From positions 62,001 to 126,000 of the forward strand of contig NZ_CAKZKO010000138.1 of assembly GCF_937123705.1 (NCBI RefSeq): a DNA stretch of 64,000 bases. The letters are read 5' to 3'. Numbering within the stretch: the first letter of the stretch is position 1; the number at the start of each line of letters is the position of its first letter. Both the position numbers and the translations under genes were made by a program. The notes beneath the pieces were generated by a model that saw only the letters and a program-made list of their open reading frames with translations, had not been told where the DNA came from and ran no database searches. The stretch comes from an uncultured Paraglaciecola sp. GTDB taxonomy: Bacteria > Pseudomonadota > Gammaproteobacteria > Enterobacterales > Alteromonadaceae. This document shows, piece after piece, positions 35,899 through 45,577 of the stretch.

Positions 35899-36174
35899 AT
35901 TAACTGAAGCGACCAAAGAAGACGTGATAAACAGCTATGATTTTGGCCTATATCAGTTCGGTGAAAGCCAAGCTGACAATTATCATAATCAGCTTGAAAA
36001 ACGTTTAAATTTTCTAGCTAACAATCCTTATGTTGCACCTTTAGCAACGGGCATTGATGAACAATATCGCCGCGCGTTCATGGTTCAGACTCTAACTATT
36101 ACCGCATTACAGATGAAGGTATATTGATAGTTCGAATAATTGGTAAGCAAGAAGTGACTAAACGGTTAATTTGA
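35885..36174 (+). pseudogene. ParE-like toxin gene with frameshift
   Basis: The first frame runs MASFKLTEATKEDVINSYDF through EQYRRAFM and then reads unrelated sequence to a TGA at 36127. A one-base shift at about 36080-36086 restores a normal ParE C terminus: GSDSNYYRITDEGILIVRII followed by GKQEVTKRLI, stop at 36174. The intact gene would give about 96 residues, the usual ParE size. The single-base loss therefore removes the conserved C-terminal strands and probably inactivates the toxin, unless it is a sequencing error. Confidence 0.8.
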
Positions 36175-36292
36175 CTACGAACCCGATTAATTTATACATC
36201 AAATTTTTAGCGTAATGAGTTTGTTATTTGTGTTGTGAATAGGTATTTTTACAATCGATGTTTTATTCAGCTTAATCTCATTAGAATAAATT

Positions 36293-36946
36293 ATGGGTAC
36301 AAAAAACAATATTAGTTTTGCAGTAGGTTCGAAATACGGTCCACGTTCGTCCAATTGGATTGTTTCTATAAGTGGTTATGACGTCTATGTAACCACTGCA
36401 AAATGTAAAAAACTGTGGAAAGTTAGTTTGCATAAAAGTGGCCGTTGGCATTTGAAAAGCTTGAAGGAGTATAGCCCCACTTTAAAAGGCCCTTTAATAA
36501 AGACACATAAAAATGACATACCAAAGGGCAATTATGCTGTTGGGTTACATATTATTATTCCAGACAGCAGTTTAAGACCAGCTAGTAATCCTGAAAGAAC
36601 AAGCGTTCCAGAACATTGGATAGATAGGCCAGTTGAGGGCGGATTGGTTGAAATTTCGGTCATGAGATGGAACTACGGGGGCATTGATGAAGAGTGGCCT
36701 GGTCAAAGTGTGGGAACACAACTTAAATTTCCCTATATCCTTTGCAAAGAAAAAATGGAAGTTATTGGAATAATTTCGCGTCATCTTCCTAAGGCACACC
36801 CCGAATCAATTAATATAAATAGCTATGTGGATAATTTTACTAACAATTACAAACCTATTGTTCTTGATTCACCTGAGCGCCGAGGATATTTTTGTGGTCT
36901 GAATAAAGTTGGAAGCATTGTAATTACTGAATATGCAATAGACTAG
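36293..36946 (+). CDS. unknown protein of 217 residues
   Basis: I do not recognise this protein. It is soluble-looking, has no signal peptide or membrane segment, and is rich in Trp, Gly and beta-strand-like stretches (SKYGPRSSNWIVSISGYDVY, PEHWIDRPVEGGLVEISVM). It ends in TEYAID. The opening GSKYGPRSSNWIV and KVSLHKSGRWHLK suggest a compact beta domain. It lies with the toxin-antitoxin remnant between the two inverted repeat copies, so it is probably accessory. The ATG has no strong ribosome site. Confidence 0.6.
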   Translation: MGTKNNISFAVGSKYGPRSSNWIVSISGYDVYVTTAKCKKLWKVSLHKSGRWHLKSLKEYSPTLKGPLIKTHKNDIPKGNYAVGLHIIIPDSSLRPASNPERTSVPEHWIDRPVEGGLVEISVMRWNYGGIDEEWPGQSVGTQLKFPYILCKEKMEVIGIISRHLPKAHPESININSYVDNFTNNYKPIVLDSPERRGYFCGLNKVGSIVITEYAID

Positions 36947-37046
36947 TTTTAGGCAAATAATCAAGAAATAACAAAGACCCCTTTGATAATTTTTTAGTGA
37001 GATATTTACGAAGACACTCTTGATAATTATTAAATGGAAAAGCATT

Positions 37047-37344
37047 CCAAACTCTCTGTCGGCGAAGCCGATGCTTTTGATTTACCCTCGATTCAAGGCT
37101 CGCCGGTTATTGGTTCAATTTGGGAGGGTAATCGCCAGGGATAGGCGATTAAGCGATGCGCCGTCTGGAATGGCTCAGCGCGTCCTGCCAAATTGAGTCA
37201 ATAACCGGATGAAGAGCATTGCCCTCGAGCGGCGTTTTTCTGGTTACTCTATTTTTGCTGTAGAAAAAAGAGTAACTGGCTCGAAGGGATTCGAGTCAAA
37301 AACTGGCATGGACGTCAGTAAGCGGCAGAGCATGCTTGTAATTC
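37047..37344 (-). repeat. right copy of the hairpin-containing dispersed repeat
   Basis: Reverse complement of the 35281-35568 element. Flanks match (37047-37102 and 37209-37344). The long stem is 37103-37124 against 37188-37208, with an inner hairpin at 37130-37150 (AATCGCC/GGCGATT). The stem arms differ from the left copy in sequence, keep most pairing, and surround a longer loop. It ends 43 nt from the 3' end of the tRNA-Arg gene. Confidence 0.75.
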
Positions 37345-37386
37345 AAAAAATACAAGTCGAAGAAAAGGCTTTTTAAAAAATAGAAG

Positions 37387-37463
37387 TGGCGCGCCCAGAG
37401 AGATTCGAACTCCCGACCAACTGGTTCGAAGCCAGTTACTCTATCCAGCTGAGCTATGGGCGC
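37387..37463 (-). tRNA. tRNA-Arg (anticodon TCG)
   Basis: The 77-nt minus-strand sequence folds as a cloverleaf. The acceptor stem is GCGCCCA/TGGGCGC. The anticodon stem is ACTGG/CCAGT with loop CTTCGAA, giving anticodon TCG for CGA codons. The T arm is GGGAG-TTCGAAT-CTCTC, followed by discriminator G and an encoded CCA end. It stands alone; the repeat-bounded island lies just beyond its 3' end. Confidence 0.96.
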
Positions 37464-37807
37464 TATGCTGTGTAGTTAGCGCGGAGGATACTAGCACAAC
37501 TTTGGCGTTGTTCCAGAACTTTTAATAAATCAAAGGTAACATTGCTGAAAATTCACAAGAAAGTACTGTTAGGTGCCCTTTATTTAACCCAAGCATAAAG
37601 GCACTAAGTTCCCGATGACAGCATTCGGGAACGACACGAGTTGTTTACATATACCGACTTAGGGACATTGAAATCATCTGGCTTGAAGTCAAAAAGTTGA
37701 CATTTAGGGATGCCTCATCAAAAAACTTCGTATCCACTTGATTTTAAATGAATATTTTATATTGGCATAAACCGTGCTCAAGGCAGGTAAATCAGAATTC
37801 ACATTAA
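37464..37807. other. gene-free stretch with two hairpins
   Basis: No reading frame is supported. Two stem-loops are visible: GTGCCCTTTAT at 37573-37583 pairs with ATAAAGGCAC at 37595-37604 with one bulge, and GTTCCCGA at 37608-37615 pairs with TCGGGAAC at 37625-37632. Neither has a clear T tract. The upstream part should hold the tRNA promoter (minus strand). Confidence 0.45.
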
Positions 37808-38431
37808 GTGGTGTTAGCCGTGTCTCTATTAAACTCTACACAAATACTTGTTAACTCTTTGCATGTGCCAGTTTTGCAGCAATCAAAGAGAAGTGTTTTA
37901 GCTAGCAGCCCGGTACTCGATTATCTTTTGCCAGAATTATCTATTTGGCACAGTGACGAGGTGAGACAACAGCAAGAACTTACAAAAATCGATGCATATA
38001 TGTTACAAGAAACCAAACAGATACTAAATCGAGTGCATGCTTTGTGTTTCAACCTAGCGTTATCTGACACCACTCAATTTAACATCGAGCTAAAACCTTC
38101 AATGTCTAACCACGTTTTGCAAGTAACGGGAGTATTTGCTGAAAAAACGCAACTTACCGAACAAATAAATGCGGATAACTGGTTAACAGGTGCTTTTAAT
38201 TGGTTGTGTCCAAATTATACGGCTTTAGCTCACTCTCAGGAGTTGCTTGCTTTTTCTTACCTTTATGAGAAAAATCGCCAGCAAGCGCTGCTTCAATACG
38301 GGCATTTTAATCAATCTGAACAAGGTATACGTTGTTACTTAGCCTGCCGCGTAGAAAAGGGAGTCCCCAAATTAACTTGGAGTGTGGAGTCGCCCAAAAC
38401 AATTTATGTACTAAAAGCGCTTCGTGGGTAA
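37808..38431 (+). CDS. unknown protein of about 207 residues
   Basis: No family is recognised. The product is soluble-looking, Leu/Gln-rich, without signal peptide or membrane helix, and ends in KTIYVLKALRG. The start is uncertain: GTG at 37808 or GTG at 37820, neither with a strong ribosome site. It stands alone, convergent with the MipA/OmpV gene. Continuous protein-like composition over 200 codons supports it as a real gene. Confidence 0.6.
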   Translation: MVLAVSLLNSTQILVNSLHVPVLQQSKRSVLASSPVLDYLLPELSIWHSDEVRQQQELTKIDAYMLQETKQILNRVHALCFNLALSDTTQFNIELKPSMSNHVLQVTGVFAEKTQLTEQINADNWLTGAFNWLCPNYTALAHSQELLAFSYLYEKNRQQALLQYGHFNQSEQGIRCYLACRVEKGVPKLTWSVESPKTIYVLKALRG

Positions 38432-38480
38432 ATGTGTAAAGAGCAATATTGCGGGCCTGCATTATACTACATAAGAACAC

Positions 38481-39356
38481 TTATCTGCCCGCTACTCTTT
38501 CTTCACTCTGCCAAACTCGCCACACCATACCTGCACCGAATGAATAGGTGATCTCTTCTAAAAACAAAGGACTGTTTTCGTTAGCGGCTTCATCATGCAC
38601 AGAGACGTTGCCACCTAAAAACACGCGGATATTATCAGTGGCATTAAATGACACACTCACAGCTATAGTAGTGCCTAAGTAACCACCTGTTGCATCAAAC
38701 GCTGGGCGTTGCTCGGTTACAAATTCTTGGTCAACTTGGTAGAAGTAATCATGGAGCTTTTCGCTGCCCCAAGTGGGAGAGATACTGATGGACAGCGCCG
38801 TTTTTTCGCTTAACCAACCCCGTTGTACATAGCGAAGCTCTGGTTCAAATACATAGCCTTGATGATCGACCCCTGAGAAGTCAGTAGAAAAAACCGCCCT
38901 TGTTTGTAAATGCATCGAAAATTCAGCTTTGCCATGGTCTTCAAATTCAAATTTTGAGATTTGTACTTTTAATTGCGGCCCTAATTCAAATGTAAGATCC
39001 AAATCAGGCATGCCTTCTCGTGCCTCATTATCATCAGAGTTAGAACCAAACGCAGCCGCTAATGATAAATCGAGTTCATACCAACTTTTATCTATTGCCA
39101 CCGCCCTTGCAATTGAGCCATCACCAATACGTAATGTCTCGCCTCGATAGATAAAAAAAGGACTTGGAATAACGTTAGTGTGACTTTGATCGGCAGCTGG
39201 GTATTCAGGCGAATTAAATGCAGCTGCAAATATCCCAGCTTCCCAAACTGGCCGAAGATCATCTTCTAAAGCAATTTCCTGTTGGGCGTAATTATAAAAA
39301 CTAGTCGCAAACAAGATTACAGATACCAAACACCTTACTCGAAAATACCGATTCAT
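38481..39356 (-). CDS. MipA/OmpV family outer-membrane protein
   Basis: The protein starts at ATG 39356 with a signal peptide (MNRYFRVRCLVSVILFATSF, likely cut after NYA). The mature part has alternating beta-strand pattern and the family features NSPEYPAADQ near the start, WYELDLSLAAAFGSNSDDNE and FSFGAGMVWRV-like C-terminal strands (YSFGAGMVWRVW). MipA binds murein enzymes in E. coli; OmpV-type members are porin-like. The specific role here is unknown. An upstream in-frame start at 39386 adds ten unlikely residues. Confidence 0.85.
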   Translation of the reverse strand: MNRYFRVRCLVSVILFATSFYNYAQQEIALEDDLRPVWEAGIFAAAFNSPEYPAADQSHTNVIPSPFFIYRGETLRIGDGSIARAVAIDKSWYELDLSLAAAFGSNSDDNEAREGMPDLDLTFELGPQLKVQISKFEFEDHGKAEFSMHLQTRAVFSTDFSGVDHQGYVFEPELRYVQRGWLSEKTALSISISPTWGSEKLHDYFYQVDQEFVTEQRPAFDATGGYLGTTIAVSVSFNATDNIRVFLGGNVSVHDEAANENSPLFLEEITYSFGAGMVWRVWQSEERVAGR

Positions 39357-39621
39357 CACTACTATCAAAACTACACCTCGAACCAAAATCTACTTTAGCT
39401 TACAATGACTACGCTCAACCACACTAAACCTGACGACCTAAATACCTGCAAAACATTAATCAAAAAGCCTATGTTATACCATTCCGCATAAAGAAGTGAC
39501 CACTCAGATAACACTAGCAAGTTTTAAAAGGGCTTACTCTGCGTTGCTCGAACTCGCAATAGAATAACTATTACTTTATTCAGGAAAACATCGCTTTTAT
39601 TTCACTTTTTTCAAAAAAAAC

Positions 39622-39649
39622 CTTGAGATCATATCTGTCAACCCCATCT
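39622..39649 (+). promoter_or_regulatory. sigma-32-type heat-shock promoter of groESL
   Basis: CTTGAG (39622-39627) and CCCCATCT (39642-39649) are separated by 14 nt, close to the sigma-32 consensus CTTGAA-N13/15-CCCCATNT. They lie about 125 nt upstream of groES. The rest of the 39357-39767 intergenic region shows no gene, and I see no CIRCE-type repeat. Confidence 0.8.
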
Positions 39650-39773
39650 CTGCTCGCAGAACACAGTTCTATTTAAAAGAATTCTAAGCAGCTGAACTAT
39701 CGACTGCTTAATCACTGCCTTCAAATAAAGGCACAAAATATTATAAACACTGGAATTTTCAGGAGATTTGAAA

Positions 39774-40064
39774 ATGGCAATTCGTCCTTTAAACGATCGC
39801 GTAATCGTTAAGCGTCACGAGCAAGAAACCAAGTCTGCAGGTGGCATTGTATTAACTGGCTCAGCAGCAGAAAAATCGACTCGCGGCGAAGTAATAGCTG
39901 TAGGTAATGGCCGCGTTTTAGACAACGGCGACGTAAAAGCGGTCGACGTTAAAATCGGTGACATTGTAATTTTCAGCGAAGGTTATGGGGTTAAAACTGA
40001 AAAGTTAGACAGCGAAGAAGTGCTTATCCTTAGCGAAAGCGACATCTTAGCAGTAGTCGAATAA
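39774..40064 (+). CDS. groES: co-chaperonin GroES
   Basis: The 96-residue protein begins [20 protein letters not shown] and has the mobile-loop pattern [21 protein letters not shown] start it at the ATG at 39774, 9 nt after an AGGAG site; the in-frame TTG at 39768 is rejected. GroES caps the GroEL ring. It is followed after 37 nt by groEL and expressed from the sigma-32-type promoter. Confidence 0.98.
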   Translation: MAIRPLNDRVIVKRHEQETKSAGGIVLTGSAAEKSTRGEVIAVGNGRVLDNGDVKAVDVKIGDIVIFSEGYGVKTEKLDSEEVLILSESDILAVVE

Positions 40065-40077
40065 ACCCACCCAATAA

Positions 40078-41751
<1,674 letters not shown>

Positions 41752-41790
41752 GTCAGAAATGATTATTACATAGAAGGCCAAACTTCTTGA

Positions 41791-41826
41791 AAAGCCCGAA
41801 TATCGCTATTCGGGCTTTTTTGTTTT
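41791..41826 (+). terminator. rho-independent terminator after groEL
   Basis: AAAGCCCGAATA pairs perfectly with TATTCGGGCTTT around a 4-nt loop and is followed by a run of T. It can also serve the convergent M24 peptidase gene, since the A side is A-rich. Confidence 0.92.
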
Positions 41827-41833
41827 TATACCA

Positions 41834-43054
41834 TTAATTTTGCAAACCAAACGGGTTATCGATGCTGGCACTTGGCTCAGTAAACCAACGAGGGCCTTGG
41901 TCAGTCATATAAAAATGGTCTTCTAAACGAATACCAAATTCATCGGGAACCACCAGCATAGGTTCGTTACTAAAACACATGCCAGTGGCGAGCGGGGTTT
42001 TGTTGCCGCCCACTAAATAAGGCCATTCGTGAATGTCTAAACCAATACCATGGCCAGTGCGGTGGGGACAACCGGGTGTTTGATATTCTGGGCCTAAACC
42101 GTGTGAGGCCAAATAACCACGAGCAGCTTCATCAACGGCTTCGCAAGGTGTGCCAATTTGGGCAGCGTTAAAAGCGGCTAGTTGTGCGGATTTTTCAATA
42201 TCCCAAAATTTTCGTTGCCAACTTGTTGGCTCTCCAAACACATAAGTGCGGGTAATGTCCGATAAATAGTTGTGCACTTTACAGCCGGTATCGATTAATA
42301 CCATATCGCCTTGTTTTAATATTTGCGGATCTTTCACCCCATGAGGGAAAGATGTGGCCACACCAAAAAGTACAATACAAAAATAGTTACCGGGAGCGCC
42401 GACTTTTTGGTGTGCTTGTTTAATAAAGGCTTCTACTTCGGTGGTGCTTATGCCTGCATACAGCATACTTGCGGTGGCTTGATGTACCGCTAGTGTCATA
42501 TTCATTGCAGCTTGCATTAAGGCTATTTCGTTAGCAGATTTGTGCATTCTGCAATGGGCGGTAACTTCTTTTGCGTTGATCAGGTTTAAGCCATTTTGAG
42601 CTTTATTGATACCATCGAATATAAAAAATTGTGCACTTTCATCTATGCCTATGGTGGCGATGTCTTTGATATTTAATTGCTTTAATACCTCAACAAACAA
42701 GCAATAAGGACTTTGGTGTTCTTGCCAGCCATGTATTGGCCCGTCTATCACCTTAAAATCATTTAAGCTGCCTATTTCAAAATAGGGTGCAATGTACTGC
42801 ACTTCTCCAACAGCAGGTAATATCGCACCTACCATACGCTCACTGGCATACCATTGCATACCGGTAAAATAAGTAAGATTAGTGCCAGCATTGAGGTAAA
42901 TTGCAGCAATATTATTGGCTTGCATATAGGCTTGGGCTTTGGCAATGCGGGCTAGATGTTCTTCTGGGTGAATTGGGCTAAGCGCTTCTGTCATATCACT
43001 TAAGGAGTCTAAGGCTTGCTCAGATGTTTGGGTACCAATTCCAATGGTTGTCAT
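41834..43054 (-). CDS. M24 family metallopeptidase (Xaa-Pro dipeptidase-like)
   Basis: A 406-residue pita-bread peptidase. The five metal ligands are recognisable: Asp in VLIDTGCKVH, Asp in YLSDITRTYVF, His in HRTGHGIGLDIHE, Glu in CFSNEPM and Glu in IRLEDHF. The N-terminal creatinase-like domain precedes them. Such enzymes cleave Xaa-Pro or related dipeptides; the exact specificity is not readable. It is transcribed alone, convergent with groEL. Confidence 0.9.
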   Translation of the reverse strand: MTTIGIGTQTSEQALDSLSDMTEALSPIHPEEHLARIAKAQAYMQANNIAAIYLNAGTNLTYFTGMQWYASERMVGAILPAVGEVQYIAPYFEIGSLNDFKVIDGPIHGWQEHQSPYCLFVEVLKQLNIKDIATIGIDESAQFFIFDGINKAQNGLNLINAKEVTAHCRMHKSANEIALMQAAMNMTLAVHQATASMLYAGISTTEVEAFIKQAHQKVGAPGNYFCIVLFGVATSFPHGVKDPQILKQGDMVLIDTGCKVHNYLSDITRTYVFGEPTSWQRKFWDIEKSAQLAAFNAAQIGTPCEAVDEAARGYLASHGLGPEYQTPGCPHRTGHGIGLDIHEWPYLVGGNKTPLATGMCFSNEPMLVVPDEFGIRLEDHFYMTDQGPRWFTEPSASIDNPFGLQN

Positions 43055-43119
43055 GTTTTCTCCTGACGTTATGAATACTTTTAAAATACCAATCGACTAC
43101 TTACTGTGTAATTCGAACC

Positions 43120-43299
43120 TTAAAATGTCTCTTTAAGCAGATTCAGCATATCTTCGAGAGACAGTTTCGTCGCTGCTTGGTTACCCGAGAGTAATTTGTC
43201 GGCTAAGTCGTGTTTATCTTGGTGTAGCGCCACAATTTTTTCTTCAATGGTGTTTTGAGTAATAAGGCGGTAAAGAGTAACCGCAATATCATCGACAAA
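43120..43299 (-). pseudogene. C-terminal remnant of an SNF2-family helicase
   Basis: On the minus strand a frame of about 55 codons reads DDIAVTLYRLITQNTIEEKI followed by VALHQDKHDLADKLLSG and ends at TAA (43120-43122). This is the very end of SNF2/RapA-type helicases as I recall it (VTVYRLI, TIEEKI, K/R-ELAD). No start codon, helicase motifs or upstream body remain; the frame breaks down before about 43300. It is therefore a deletion relic. The rest of 43055-43420 holds nothing else I can support. Confidence 0.72.
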
Positions 43300-43420
43300 A
43301 AAACCAACGCCATACTAGCGATTTTTTGTATTTTAGGCGCCATTGCTACGTCTAAAAGAAGTCATTTCAGAGTTCCTTTAGCAATTCGACTCATCAAATA
43401 AAGCGGAGTGAAAAACAAAC

Positions 43421-44038
43421 TTAGCTCAAAGCCAACCACACACCTACGGCAAACAATAATGTGCCAGAAATAGCGTTCATCCACCTGATGTTATTACCTT
43501 TGTTAAGCAGCGACTTTAAACTTCTGCCACCTGTTGCGTAAATCATCATACAGATAAACTCGCTGAGCATAATAATGCTCACCAATGCCAATAGTTGAAA
43601 TGTAATTGCCTTAGAGGCATCAATAAAGGGAGGCAAAATAGACAACATAAATGCCCAACCTTTGGGGTTAGCAATGGCGGTAATAAAACCTTGAGAGACT
43701 AGCGATGTTCGGCTAACAGTGGTTTCAACGCCTGAACTTAGGGTTAAATGCTTGCCAGACCAATACATTTTGCATCCTAAATACATTAGGTACAGCCCGC
43801 CAATCCATTTAAACCAAATAAATAAAGTGGGATAATTTAGCATAATAGCGGCCATGCCTAGTACCGCAGAAACAGCCACCAAAGCCACACCACTGACTTC
43901 ACCTAGCATCATCCATAATGTACGACGTAATCCAACCTTTAGCCCTAAGGTCATGGCTAATGTCATACACATGCCAGGTGTGATTGAGATAAAAAATATG
44001 GTGGGAATAAATACCGCTAAGGTCGCTAATGTGGGCAT
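43421..44038 (-). CDS. LysE/RhtB family amino-acid exporter
   Basis: A 205-residue inner-membrane protein with about six hydrophobic segments. It carries the family's N-terminal pattern FISITPGMCMTLAMTLGLKV with GLRRTLWMMLGEVSG, and the mid-protein ANPKGWAFMLSILPPF. Members export amino acids or homoserine lactones; the substrate here is unknown. It is isolated, with the helicase relic downstream and a 26-bp inverted repeat element upstream. Confidence 0.9.
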   Translation of the reverse strand: MPTLATLAVFIPTIFFISITPGMCMTLAMTLGLKVGLRRTLWMMLGEVSGVALVAVSAVLGMAAIMLNYPTLFIWFKWIGGLYLMYLGCKMYWSGKHLTLSSGVETTVSRTSLVSQGFITAIANPKGWAFMLSILPPFIDASKAITFQLLALVSIIMLSEFICMMIYATGGRSLKSLLNKGNNIRWMNAISGTLLFAVGVWLALS

Positions 44039-44090
44039 AGTAAATCATCAACAAAAAAATTGGCGACATATTAACCTGCGCACTGTAAAT

Positions 44091-44371
44091 ATCAATGGGG
44101 TCAGAGCATTTGATTTCTGTGGTTATTCATCTAACGGCTCGTTAAACTATTTAATCAAGATAATAAAATCAGGAATTTACATTAAATCATCTGGCTTGAC
44201 GTATTGATATATCGTTGCAAGTTGCTTTTATTCCATTGGTTATATTTGGGAAGTACAGATAATCAAGGACCTTTTATATTCGTCGCCGAGATTACTGTGC
44301 GGGATAACCATTTGAAAATTTATCGGTTTGTAATTGTGTTGTGTAAAATCAAATGCTCTGACCCCATTGAT
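44091..44371. repeat. element bounded by a 26-bp perfect inverted repeat
   Basis: The 26-nt sequence at 44091-44116, containing GGGGTCAGAGCATTTGATTT, is the exact reverse complement of 44346-44371. Between them are 229 bp with no convincing gene. The GGGGTCAGAGC core is of the kind found at REP-like sequences mobilised by IS200/RAYT-type transposases (recollection, not searched). No target duplication is obvious. The surrounding stretch 44039-44508 contains nothing else supported. Confidence 0.7.
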
Positions 44372-44508
44372 TTAGTGGATTTGGCAAATAAATGGACTTT
44401 ATTTGCTCATTGCAACTGCTGGTTGTCAAATTAACAACCGCACTTGCTAGTCTGCAACCAGCGTATTTCCTAAGCTTGCTGCTCCAAACAAATGAAAAGG
44501 TAAACCTA

Positions 44509-45492
44509 ATGATATTAGCAGATAAGATTATCAAATTAAGAAAACAGCTTGGTTGGTCGCAGGAAGAACTGGCCGAAAAGATGAGTGTGTCTCGGCAATC
44601 GGTGTCTAAATGGGAAAGCACTAATAGTATTCCAGATCTCAACAAAATCATCGTGCTCGCAGGTATTTTTGGGGTGTCAACTGACTATTTACTAAAGGAC
44701 GATATAGAAGCCGAGGAACCTGTAAGTGAAGATTCAGAGCCAGGTGTCAACCAAATCAATTTAGAGCAAGCACTACTTTATGTTGAGAACAAAGTGAAGG
44801 TATCAGATTTAATTGCTAAAGGTGTCATGTTTTGTGTTTGTTCAGTGATCCCTTTATTTTTTCTAATGATGCTAAATACGGCAAATAAATTACCTATATC
44901 CAACCATGCTGCGATAGCCATTGGTATCGTATCTATCATGGTTATGATTGTTTTTGGGATCAGTTATTTTATAAAAATCAATCAATATGACAATGAATTG
45001 GCTCCCATAGATAACCAACGCTTTGAGTTAGCTTATGGGGTGCATGGCGTGTTTACGGAAAAACTACAGAAGTTTATGAGCACCTATAATCAAAGATTAA
45101 TGATCAGTATCTCCTTATTTATTTTCTGCTCGGTGCCACTCATCGTAACGAGTATTTTGACTAGAAGTTCTGAACTCACTCTCTTAATGTTAATTGTTCT
45201 TCTATTTATGATAGCAATAGGGATTTATATATTAATGCCTGCCTCAACTAAACATGACGCCTACCATTTTCTATTAAAAGAAGGCGACCTTAACGCAGGA
45301 AAAACCAGAACAACTATATTGGCTGAAAAACTAGCCGCTGTTTACTGGCCATTAATTATAGCCATTTACCTAGGTTGGAGCTTGTGGACAATGCAATGGG
45401 GAGTCACATGGATTGTATGGCCTGTGGGGGCTATCTCTTTTGTAGCATTGGTGGGTATTGTTAGCTTTTTTGACAAAGAAAACGAAAGGTAG
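44509..45492 (+). CDS. XRE-type transcription regulator with membrane domain
   Basis: The 327-residue protein starts at ATG 44509 (AAGG nine bases upstream). Residues 1-66 form a classic helix-turn-helix of the XRE/Cro family (LRKQLGWSQEELAEKMSVSR, QSVSKWESTNSIPDLNKI). A linker and then five to six membrane helices follow (from about residue 105). Membrane-bound XRE regulators of this design are common, but targets are unknown. A longer in-frame start at 44392 would run into the inverted-repeat flank and adds unlikely residues. Confidence 0.87.
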   Translation: MILADKIIKLRKQLGWSQEELAEKMSVSRQSVSKWESTNSIPDLNKIIVLAGIFGVSTDYLLKDDIEAEEPVSEDSEPGVNQINLEQALLYVENKVKVSDLIAKGVMFCVCSVIPLFFLMMLNTANKLPISNHAAIAIGIVSIMVMIVFGISYFIKINQYDNELAPIDNQRFELAYGVHGVFTEKLQKFMSTYNQRLMISISLFIFCSVPLIVTSILTRSSELTLLMLIVLLFMIAIGIYILMPASTKHDAYHFLLKEGDLNAGKTRTTILAEKLAAVYWPLIIAIYLGWSLWTMQWGVTWIVWPVGAISFVALVGIVSFFDKENER

Positions 45493-45577
45493 ATTATGGC
45501 TTTAGAGGTCGATTGTCCGTAAAAATAGCAATCAACCTCTAAATAACCCAGAGTTCAAGTTAGATACAATTTTACAT

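Noticed and set aside
37387..37463. tRNA-Arg as a phage or island attachment site.
   Set aside because: No second copy of the tRNA 3' end and no integrase gene were found in the window.
44204..44434. A 76-codon reading frame across the right inverted repeat.
   Set aside because: It crosses the 44346-44371 repeat arm, has no ribosome site or family resemblance, and its composition is not protein-like.
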